Shown: positions 8,585 through 15,457 of the stretch, one piece after another | Layout: the number at the start of each line of letters is the position of its first letter | Numbering within the stretch: the stretch's first letter is position 1 | Made by a program: the position numbers and the translations under genes | Notes under the pieces: generated by a model | The model's database searches: none | What the model saw: only the letters and a program-made list of their open reading frames with translations | What the model was told of the DNA's origin: nothing | NCBI RefSeq assembly: GCF_018324205.1 | Contig: NZ_AP023356.1 | Location: 3,923,501 to 3,987,500 of the forward strand | Direction: 5' to 3' | Length of the DNA stretch: 64,000 nt | From: Actinoplanes ianthinogenes | Lineage (GTDB): Bacteria > Actinomycetota > Actinomycetes > Mycobacteriales > Micromonosporaceae

Positions 8585-9095
8585 CCTCGGCGTCCTCCTC
8601 TTCGTCCTCGTCCGGGCTCAGCTCGATCAGCTCGTAGAGCGTGGTCTGCACCCGCTGGGCGTGCGGCACCCCGGACAGCCGCGCGCTCTGCTCGCCGATC
8701 GAGTCGATCACCAGCGTGCCGGTGCCGAAGACCCGGTCGAGCAGCGACTGGGTGAGCGCATGGTCGTTCACCCGGTTCAGCGGCAGGTCACGGCGCTCCC
8801 GGACGAGGATGCCGGACTGCGTCAGCAGACGCTCGCCGGTCAGCACGTAGTGCGTGCAGCGCCACTGGACGATCGGGTGCACGCCGTAGCGAACCGCGTG
8901 GTACAGCATGATCGCCGCGACCAGGGCCAGCCCGATCCGGCCGCCCTCGTTGCCGGGCAGCAGCACCCAGGCCATGATCAGGCCGGCCAGGGTCAGCACC
9001 AGCACCAGGACCGGGCCGACCACCGACTTGCCGTGGGGACGCAGGTGGAGGACGACCTCCTCCTGTTCGGACAGCACTTCCGCCGGGAACGCCAC
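8574..9095 (-). CDS. Bacterial PH-domain (bPH2) membrane protein
   Basis: 173 residues. Two close hydrophobic helices (VVGPVLVLVLTLAGLIMAW and IGLALVAAIMLYHAV) are followed by a cytoplasmic bPH2 domain containing YVLTGERLLTQSGIL and RRDLPLNRVNDHALTQS, and then a strongly acidic tail. In actinobacteria this family commonly lies beside birA and acyl-CoA carboxylase genes, as here; its function is unknown. The GTG start at 9095 is fixed by the TACGCT box 6 nt upstream. That box overlaps the birA stop codon, so the gene probably has its own promoter inside the end of birA. Confidence 0.82.
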   Translation of the reverse strand: MAFPAEVLSEQEEVVLHLRPHGKSVVGPVLVLVLTLAGLIMAWVLLPGNEGGRIGLALVAAIMLYHAVRYGVHPIVQWRCTHYVLTGERLLTQSGILVRERRDLPLNRVNDHALTQSLLDRVFGTGTLVIDSIGEQSARLSGVPHAQRVQTTLYELIELSPDEDEEEDAEVSA

Positions 9096-9099
9096 CCGG

Positions 9100-9954
9100 T
9101 CAGCGTACGTGCAGCACGTCACCCGCCGAGACACGATGTTCCGCGCCGTCCACCGTACGGATCACCAACTGGCCGTCCCGATTCACCGTGACCGCCTCGC
9201 CGAGCAGCTCACCGCCGCCGGGCAGCAGCACCCGCACGTCCCGGCCGATCGTCGCGCACCGGCGCTGATACTCCCCGAGCAGCCCGCACATCTCGGCGTC
9301 GCCACCGGCCTCGCGCCACCCCGCATACCACCGCTCCAGCCCGCGCAGCAGCGCCCGCAGCAGCGGATCGCGGTCCACCGTCTCGGCGCCGGACAGCCGC
9401 AGCGAGGTGGCCGGCACCCCGGTGGTCGCCGGCAGCTCGTCGGCGCGGGTGCTGACGTTCAGCCCGATCCCGACCACCACCGCGTCGCCGGACATCTCGG
9501 CCAGGATCCCGGCACACTTGCGGTCGGCGACCAGCAGATCGTTCGGCCACTTGAGGTCGGCCTCGACGCCGGCCACCCGGGACACCGCGTCGGCCAGCGC
9601 CACCCCGGCCAGCAGCGGCAGCCAGCTCACCGCTTTCGGCTCGACGGCCGGCCAGCCACGCTCCGGGTCGGCGACGCCGGGGCGCAGCAGCACGCTCTGA
9701 TAGAGACCGGCCCGCGCCGGGCTGACCCACTGCCGATCCCGCCGGCCCCGGCCGGTGATCTGCTGCTCGGCGACGATGACCAGGCCCTCGGGGGCGCCGT
9801 CACGGGCCGCGTCGGCCACGTCAGCGTTGGTGGAGCCGGTCTCCGGGCGGACCTCCAGGCGCGACCAGAGAGCGCCGGGCTGGACCAGGGCGCGGGTGAG
9901 TGCCCGCTCGGAGAGCGGCGGGCGGTCCAGATCGGTGTACCCGGAAGCGGCCAT
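9100..9954 (-). CDS. birA: Biotin--[acetyl-CoA-carboxylase] ligase
   Basis: 284 residues, a class I (single catalytic region, no DNA-binding domain) biotin protein ligase. The biotinoyl-AMP loop reads GRGRRDRQWVSP and the lysine-binding core reads LKWPNDLLV...KCAGILAE. It attaches biotin to carboxyl-carrier lysines. Its natural target in this window is AccA3 at 23.9 kb, whose EAMKMEQP site is intact. The ATG has a TAGGCT box 6 nt upstream and no ribosome-binding site, so it is probably leaderless. Its stop codon overlaps the promoter box of the downstream PH-domain gene. Confidence 0.93.
   Translation of the reverse strand: MAASGYTDLDRPPLSERALTRALVQPGALWSRLEVRPETGSTNADVADAARDGAPEGLVIVAEQQITGRGRRDRQWVSPARAGLYQSVLLRPGVADPERGWPAVEPKAVSWLPLLAGVALADAVSRVAGVEADLKWPNDLLVADRKCAGILAEMSGDAVVVGIGLNVSTRADELPATTGVPATSLRLSGAETVDRDPLLRALLRGLERWYAGWREAGGDAEMCGLLGEYQRRCATIGRDVRVLLPGGGELLGEAVTVNRDGQLVIRTVDGAEHRVSAGDVLHVR
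9102..9107 (-). promoter_or_regulatory. TACGCT -10 box for PH-domain gene, inside birA end
   Basis: The first base on the forward strand (9102) is shared with the birA stop codon at 9100-9102. The spacer to the GTG is 6 nt. Confidence 0.55.
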
Positions 9955-9960
9955 CCCGGG

Positions 9961-9966
9961 AGCCTA
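9961..9966 (-). promoter_or_regulatory. TAGGCT -10 box for birA
   Basis: Six nt separate this box from the ATG. The upstream gene on the same strand ends only 20 bp further out, at 9986. Confidence 0.55.
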
Positions 9967-9985
9967 TGCCCCGGGCCGGCGGGGC

Positions 9986-11587
9986 TCAGCCGTTGGGGCC
10001 CGCGGCGTGCCGGCTGATGTAGGACGAGTCGGCTTCGGGGACGGGAGCCGGGCGGGGGCGGGGCCGGGGGCGCGGTCCGCGATCACGGTAGCGGCGCGGT
10101 TCGGTCCAGGAGGCTGCTTCGGCACGGTCCTTTTCGGTACGCCCGGAGCCGGCGGTCCTCGCCCGTGGCCGGTCCTCGCCGGTCGCCCTGGCGGTGCCCG
10201 CCCGCTCGCCGGTCGCCCTGCCGCTTCCCGCCTTCTCGCTGGTCGCTCTGCTGTTGCCCGTCTTCTCGCCGGTCACCCTGCCGCCTCCCGCCCGCTCGCC
10301 GGTCACCCTGCCGCTTCCCGTCTTCTCGCCGGTGGACCACGAGCGCGGGAGGCGGATGCGGTGGTCGTCCGGGGCGGGCGGCGGCCAGCTGGGCACCAGG
10401 GTCGTCGGCTCGGCGGCCTGCACCGGGGTCAGATCGAAACCGGTCGCCGGCTCGTAGTCGGGGACGGCGGGCAGGCGCTCCACCGGGACCGGCCAGCCGT
10501 AGCCGCGGGCGGACGGCTCCGGGTCGGCGTAGAGCTCGCCGGGGACCGGGGTCCAGTAGTCGCCGGACGGCGGGCGGTCGTCGAGGTCCGGGTAGCGGGG
10601 GCGAACCCAGCCGTTGATCCGGTCGCCGTAGCCGCGGTCGGACCGGTCGATCGGGGCGGTGCGGGCGGGGCGGGCTCCGGCGTACCGGCGGTTCGGGGCC
10701 TGCCGGTCGCCGGCCCGCCAGGCCGTGTTGTCGATGAAGCGGGAGTCCTCGCCGGTCGGGTCGTCCTCGGTGGCGTCCGCCCGGTAATCGGCGATCGCCG
10801 GTGCGGCCGGCTCCTCGCCGTGCCACGACTCGCCGGGCGCCCAGGCCCGCTCGCCGTGCCACGAGCCCTCACCGTGCCACGACTCCTCGCCGTGCCACGA
10901 CTCCTCGTGCTGCCCGTCGTTCCACGAGCCCTCGCCGCGCTCGTCGGTCCACGAACCTTCTCGCCGTTCCTCGGCCCACGAACCGTCGCCGCGCTCCTCG
11001 GCCCATGAATCCTCGTGACGCTCCTCGGCCCACGAATCCTCGTGACGCTCCTCAGCCCTCGAACCCTCGCCGCGCTCGTTCGTCCACGAACCCTCGCCGT
11101 GCTCGTCCGGCCAGGAGCCCTCGCCGCGGCGGGGCCGGGCCGGGTAGGCGGGATCCTCGTCGAGCTCGATCGCGGCGTGGTCGGCGTACTCCTCCGGTGC
11201 GGCGGCGGGCGGCTGCTCGTCGTACGCGAAGCTCTGCTCGGGAAGCGGACCGTCGGCGAACGGATCGTCCTGGTCGAAGGGCGGTCTGTCGGTGGGGTCC
11301 TCGTCGGCCAGGCCGATCGAGGCCAGACCGGCGCCCTGATCGGCGCGCGGCGCGGAGCGGCCGCCGAAGGCCGCGGCCAGCCGGCGGCGACGGCCGGTCG
11401 GCGCCCACTCGTCGTTGTCCACAGGCTCGGCGGCAACCTGGGGAAACTCGGGTTCCGGCGACGCCGCGCGACGCGGACGCCGGGGCGGCGGGTCGCCGGC
11501 ACCGAACAGCACGGCGCGGAAACTGATCAGCGTGGCGAGGCCCCCCGCGATGAACGCGAGCCCGGCCGCCGTCATCCAGTTCGTCAC
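9986..11587 (-). CDS. Single-pass membrane protein with two internal peptide-repeat tracts; function unknown
   Basis: 533 residues. One N-terminal helix (about residues 5-28) is followed by a long acidic, Arg/Glu/Trp-rich and probably disordered region. Two repeat tracts stand out. A 9-residue unit of the type GEGSWTDER/HEDSWAEER recurs about nine times (DNA about 10850-11126, 27-bp period). A 10-residue unit of the type TGEKTGSGRV/TGERAGGGRV recurs about six times (DNA about 10165-10340, 30-bp period). Both periods are multiples of three, so expansion would preserve the frame. The GTG start has no clear ribosome-binding site. No enzyme domain is recognisable. It lies divergent from accD and upstream of birA. 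Confidence 0.6.
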   Translation of the reverse strand: MTNWMTAAGLAFIAGGLATLISFRAVLFGAGDPPPRRPRRAASPEPEFPQVAAEPVDNDEWAPTGRRRRLAAAFGGRSAPRADQGAGLASIGLADEDPTDRPPFDQDDPFADGPLPEQSFAYDEQPPAAAPEEYADHAAIELDEDPAYPARPRRGEGSWPDEHGEGSWTNERGEGSRAEERHEDSWAEERHEDSWAEERGDGSWAEERREGSWTDERGEGSWNDGQHEESWHGEESWHGEGSWHGERAWAPGESWHGEEPAAPAIADYRADATEDDPTGEDSRFIDNTAWRAGDRQAPNRRYAGARPARTAPIDRSDRGYGDRINGWVRPRYPDLDDRPPSGDYWTPVPGELYADPEPSARGYGWPVPVERLPAVPDYEPATGFDLTPVQAAEPTTLVPSWPPPAPDDHRIRLPRSWSTGEKTGSGRVTGERAGGGRVTGEKTGNSRATSEKAGSGRATGERAGTARATGEDRPRARTAGSGRTEKDRAEAASWTEPRRYRDRGPRPRPRPRPAPVPEADSSYISRHAAGPNG

Positions 11588-11663
11588 GTGAGGCGTAACG
11601 AATGGGACAACAGGTATGAAACGGACCCGTAGCGACGCCCCCTTCGTGAGCCGGATTCGCGGC

Positions 11664-11669
11664 TACGAT
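11664..11669 (+). promoter_or_regulatory. TACGAT -10 box for accD
   Basis: A TANNNT box in the accD-upstream region gives a leader of roughly 100 nt before the GTG at 11782. The GTG cluster at 11674-11680 is too close to be the main start. Confidence 0.4.
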
Positions 11670-11781
11670 CATCGTGAGTGAGGGTTGTTCGCGATCCGGC
11701 GTGAGCGTGCGGTCACCGCGGGCGTCCGCGCCATCGCGACCATCCGAGCCGCACCGCCGCCTCTGGAGCGTGGAGAAAACC

Positions 11782-13353
11782 GTGACAACGCAGCCCGACA
11801 TCCACACCACCGCCGGAAAGCTAGCCGATCTCGCGAACCGCTCCGAGGAGGCGGTCCACGCGGGTTCCGCGCGCGCTGTCGAGAAACAGCACGCGCGCGG
11901 CAAGAAGACCGCCCGGGAGCGGATCGAGCTGCTGCTCGACAAGGACTCCTTCGTCGAGCTGGACGAGCTCGCCCGGCACCGCTCGACCGCCTTCGGCCTG
12001 GACCGCAACCGGCCCTACGGCGACGGCGTGGTGACCGGGTACGGCACCGTCGACGGCCGGCAGGTCTGCGTTTTCTCGCAGGACTTCACGGTCTTCGGCG
12101 GCTCGCTCGGCGAGGTCTTCGGCGAGAAGATCGTCAAGGTGCTGGACCTGGCCATGAAGATCGGCTGCCCGATCGTCGGGATCAACGACTCCGGCGGCGC
12201 CCGGATCCAGGAGGGCGTGGTCGCCCTCGGGCTGTACGCCGACATCTTCTTCCGCAACGTCCGGGCCAGCGGCGTCATCCCGCAGATCTCGCTGATCATG
12301 GGCCCGTGCGCGGGCGGCGCGGTCTACTCCCCGGCGATCACCGACTTCACCGTGATGGTCGACCAGACCTCGCACATGTTCATCACCGGACCGGACGTGA
12401 TCAAGACGGTCACCGGTGAAGAGGTCGCGATGGAGGAGCTGGGCGGCGCACGCACCCACAACACCCGCAGCGGCAACGCGCACTACCTGGCCTCCGACGA
12501 GGAGGACGCGATCGACTACGTCCGGGCGCTGCTCTCCTACCTGCCGAGCAACAACCTGGACGAGCCGGTCGCCTACGAGGAGCCCGCCGACCTGTCCGCC
12601 GGCAACGCCGACCTGGCCCTGGACACCCTGGTCCCGGACTCGCCCAACCAGCCGTACGACATCAAGACCGTGGTCGAGACGGTCGTCGACGACTTCCTCG
12701 AGGTGCAGCCGCTCTACGCGCAGAACATCGTGGTCGGCTTCGGCCGGGTCGAGGGCCGCCCGGTCGGCGTGGTGGCGAACCAGCCGATGCACTTCGCCGG
12801 CACCCTCGACATCGCGGCCAGCGAGAAGGCCGCCCGCTTCGTGCGCACCTGCGACGCGTTCAACATCCCGGTGCTGACGTTCGTGGACGTGCCCGGCTTC
12901 CTGCCCGGCACCGGCCAGGAGTGGGACGGGATCATCCGGCGCGGGGCGAAACTCATCTATGCGTACGCCGAGGCCACCGTCCCGAAGGTCACGGTGATCA
13001 CGCGGAAGGCGTACGGCGGGGCCTACGACGTGATGGGCTCGAAGCACATCGGCGCGGACATGAACTTCGCCTGGCCGACCGCGCAGATCGCGGTGATGGG
13101 CGCACAGGGCGCGGTCAACATCCTGTACCGCGGGGAGCTGGCGGCGGCCGAGGACCCGGCGGTGCGCCGGGCCGAGTTGGTCCAGGAGTACGAGGACACG
13201 CTGGCCAACCCGTACATCGCGGCGGAGCGGGGTTACGTGGACGCGGTGATCCGGCCGTCGGAGACGCGGGCGCAGGTCACTCGGGCGCTGCGGATGCTCC
13301 GGACCAAGCGGGAGACTTTGCCGCCGAAGAAGCACGGCAACATCCCGCTCTGA
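11782..13353 (+). CDS. accD: Acyl-CoA carboxylase beta subunit (carboxyltransferase, propionyl-CoA type)
   Basis: 523 residues with the two crotonase-fold halves of a carboxyltransferase. The N half contains [14 protein letters not shown] and [11 protein letters not shown], and the C half contains [22 protein letters not shown] and [18 protein letters not shown]. It transfers carboxyl from biotin to an acyl-CoA. Asp416 in GAYDVM sits where the Streptomyces propionyl-CoA carboxylase beta subunit has Asp, while the acetyl-CoA-preferring enzyme has Ile; this points to propionyl-CoA, an inference from that one known determinant. The GTG start has GGAG at 7 nt; the frame extends 36 codons upstream without conserved content. 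Partners are AccA3 and AccE. Confidence 0.92.
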   Translation: MTTQPDIHTTAGKLADLANRSEEAVHAGSARAVEKQHARGKKTARERIELLLDKDSFVELDELARHRSTAFGLDRNRPYGDGVVTGYGTVDGRQVCVFSQDFTVFGGSLGEVFGEKIVKVLDLAMKIGCPIVGINDSGGARIQEGVVALGLYADIFFRNVRASGVIPQISLIMGPCAGGAVYSPAITDFTVMVDQTSHMFITGPDVIKTVTGEEVAMEELGGARTHNTRSGNAHYLASDEEDAIDYVRALLSYLPSNNLDEPVAYEEPADLSAGNADLALDTLVPDSPNQPYDIKTVVETVVDDFLEVQPLYAQNIVVGFGRVEGRPVGVVANQPMHFAGTLDIAASEKAARFVRTCDAFNIPVLTFVDVPGFLPGTGQEWDGIIRRGAKLIYAYAEATVPKVTVITRKAYGGAYDVMGSKHIGADMNFAWPTAQIAVMGAQGAVNILYRGELAAAEDPAVRRAELVQEYEDTLANPYIAAERGYVDAVIRPSETRAQVTRALRMLRTKRETLPPKKHGNIPL

Positions 13354-13376
13354 CCGAACAGCCCCCGCCCTCCTCA

Positions 13377-14301
13377 GTGAGTGTTTGAGAGTGCTGTCGC
13401 ACGGCGTGTCCCTGTACGAGACGAGAGCGGCTTGAAGCTGTTCTGGTGGAGCGTGAGCGGCGATATCCGTCTGATCTGACCGATGAGCAGTGGGACTTCG
13501 TCGAGCCGATGCTTCCGTTGATCAAGTCGCCGGGCCGGATTCCGAAGCATCCGCGCCGAGCGATCGTCGATGCGATCTTGTAAGTCGTCCGTAGTGGCTG
13601 CTCGTGGCGGCAGCTACCGGCCGATTTTTCGCCCTGGCAGACCGTGTACCGGCAGTTCCAGCAGTGGGAGAAACGCCAGGTCACGAGCGGATTCTTGAGG
13701 AACTACGTGAACAGTTGCGGCTGGCCGAGGGTCGTGAGGCGCAGCCCTCGGCCGCTGTCATGGACTCTCAGTCGGTCAAGGCTGCCGATACCGTCGGCAG
13801 CGACAGCCGCGGCTACGACGCCGGCAAGAAGATCAATGGCCGTAAGCGGTTCATCGTCACCGACACTCTCGGCCTGCAGATGGTGGTGTGCGTGATGTCG
13901 GCGTCCTGGCAGGACCGCGACGGCGCGAAGACGTCCCTGCTCAGCACCTATCTGTTCACGCCGATCCGGCATGTGTTCGCCGATCAGGGCTTCGCCGGCC
14001 GGCTGGTCGACTGGGCCGAGCAGATGCTCGACACCACGGTCGAGATCGTCCGCAAACCCGCTGACCAGCACGGATTCGTCGTGCACCCGAAACGGTGGGT
14101 GGTCGTTCGCAGCCTCGCCTGGCTCACCGCACACCGCCGGTTGGCCCGCGACTACGAACGCGATCCCGCCGTCTCGGAGGCCTCGATCCGCTGGGCCGCG
14201 ATCAACACCATGATCCGCCGCCTCGACCGTGGCCGGCCCGCCACCCGCCAACGTCGCCGGACGTTCAGCACGCCCGGATAGCAGTCCTCTCAAACACTCA
14301 C
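13377..14301 (+). mobile_element. Degenerate IS5-family insertion sequence (IS1031-like)
   Basis: A 925-bp element bounded by perfect 15-bp terminal inverted repeats (GTGAGTGTTTGAGAG at 13377-13391, mirrored at 14287-14301). It is flanked by a 3-bp direct repeat TCA (13374-13376 and 14302-14304), which matches the TNA target duplication known for the IS1031 group of IS5. It inserted in the convergent junction downstream of accD without breaking a gene. The ends are intact although its transposase is not, so it could still be moved in trans by a related active copy. Confidence 0.88.
13446..14281 (+). pseudogene. IS5-family transposase, inactivated
   Basis: The expected reading starts at GTG 13446 (VERERRYPSDLTDEQWDFVE). 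Three lesions are visible. A TAA at 13581-13583 sits where related proteins read AILYVVRSGCSWRQLP, most simply a TAC to TAA change. One base is missing near 13678-13690, so WEKRQVT and ERILEELREQL are in different frames. The third acidic residue of the DDE triad is lost: the family reads RWVVER and this copy reads RWVVVR near 14100. The first two acidic positions survive (MDSQSVK and FADQGFAG). The C-terminal RRLARDYE is intact. Confidence 0.88.
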
Positions 14302-14406
14302 TCAGGGGGCGGCCCCGATCCCATTGTCACGAAGCCGCAGCGGCCGCGCCGACGGCCTGTGGACAGACCGACACCGTGGAAAACGCCGCGGCTCCTCGCC
14401 GCCGTG

Positions 14407-15141
14407 CTAGACGGCCGCGGGGAGCCACTGGCCGGCCAGCAGGAAGGCGCCGGTCACCAGGGCCGCCAGGTCGACGACCAGGAAGACGCCGACCCAGAAC
14501 AGGGCGGGGACGTGGGTGATGCGGGCCAGCTGGTCGGCGTCGGAGTCGCGCATGCGGCCCCGGTTGCGGAGGGTCTGCAGTTCGAAGACCGGGCGGACGC
14601 CGCCGAAGAGGAGGAACCAGACGCCGGTGTAGGCGAAGGCGGACTGGACCTCCGGGGAGGCGTACCAGGAGACGGCGAAGACGATGGCGCCGGTGATCAG
14701 CAGGGAGATCACGCCGAACGCGTTGCGAATGTTGATCAGCATGAGCAGCAGGAGGACCACGGCCAGCCAGAGCAGCAGGGTGATCCGGTTGCCGCCGAGC
14801 AGCCAGGCGCCGAGCAGGCCGATCAGGGACGGCGCGATGTAACCGCCGAGCAGGGTCAGGATCATGCCGAAGCCGGTCGGGCGCCCGGCCGACAGGGTCA
14901 GGCCGGACGTGTCGAACTCCAGCCGGATGCCGCGCAGCTTGCGGCCGGTCAGCAGGGCGAACAGGGCGTGGCCGCCCTCGTGGGCGATGGTCACCGCGTT
15001 GCGGGCCACCCGCCAGATCGGGCGGATCGCCACGGCCAGGAACCCGGCCACCGCAGTGAGGAGAACCAGCAGCTCGGGCGGGTCGGGCTGGGCACCCAGC
15101 AGCTGGTCCCAGAGGTCACTCACACCGTCGATCGACAACAC
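14407..15141 (-). CDS. M50-type membrane metalloprotease-like protein
   Basis: 244 residues and about six hydrophobic helices. The zinc motif AHEGGHALFA (His54, Glu55, His58) sits at the end of a helix, as in site-2-protease-like M50B peptidases, which cut substrates within the membrane. The usual second metal-ligand motif (NxxPxxxLDG) is not obvious, so activity is uncertain. A leaderless GTG start is indicated by TACAGT 7 nt upstream. The neighbouring kinase and small membrane protein are on the same strand upstream. The decayed IS lies just past its 3' end. Confidence 0.78.
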   Translation of the reverse strand: MLSIDGVSDLWDQLLGAQPDPPELLVLLTAVAGFLAVAIRPIWRVARNAVTIAHEGGHALFALLTGRKLRGIRLEFDTSGLTLSAGRPTGFGMILTLLGGYIAPSLIGLLGAWLLGGNRITLLLWLAVVLLLLMLINIRNAFGVISLLITGAIVFAVSWYASPEVQSAFAYTGVWFLLFGGVRPVFELQTLRNRGRMRDSDADQLARITHVPALFWVGVFLVVDLAALVTGAFLLAGQWLPAAV

Positions 15142-15148
15142 GCCGGGG

Positions 15149-15154
15149 ACTGTA
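15149..15154 (-). promoter_or_regulatory. TACAGT -10 box for the M50-like gene
   Basis: Located 7 nt before the GTG at 15141-15139, in the 36-bp gap after the small membrane protein gene. Confidence 0.5.
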
Positions 15155-15177
15155 GCCGATCTCGCTGTCCAGATGTT

Positions 15178-15393
15178 CTAGGCACGTCGCCTGATCGAGG
15201 ACTCGGCCGTCGTCGGGGCCCGGTTGCCGAGGCTCCGGGCCGCGTAGACGCCGGCGGCCGTGACCACCAGGCCGGCGATCAGCAACAGCATCGTGATCGG
15301 CCCCGCGGCGGTCGCGACGATCGCGAGGTCCGCCAGGGCGACCAGCATCCAGAGCGCCAGGGTGGGCTTACTGCCGTGCGGTCGGCAGTTCAT
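15178..15393 (-). CDS. Small two-helix membrane protein, function unknown
   Basis: 71 residues with two hydrophobic segments (LALWMLVALADLAIVATAA and ITMLLLIAGLVVTAAGVYAA) and a basic tail ending SIRRRA. The ATG at 15393 is preceded by GGAGG with ideal spacing, which argues that this small gene is real. An in-frame upstream start at 15423 would place that GGAGG inside the gene. No family could be recognised. It lies between the large kinase gene and the M50-like gene on the same strand and could be co-transcribed with the kinase. Confidence 0.62.
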   Translation of the reverse strand: MNCRPHGSKPTLALWMLVALADLAIVATAAGPITMLLLIAGLVVTAAGVYAARSLGNRAPTTAESSIRRRA

Positions 15394-15457
15394 GGAAGCA
15401 CCTCCATTCGTGATTCTCGACAACTACCCCGGTTGCCGGGGAATCACGCATGGAGGT

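Noticed and set aside
13446..14281. Programmed frameshift in the IS transposase
   Set aside because: There is no slippery A-run at the frame change, and the upstream TAA plus loss of the catalytic Glu point to decay.
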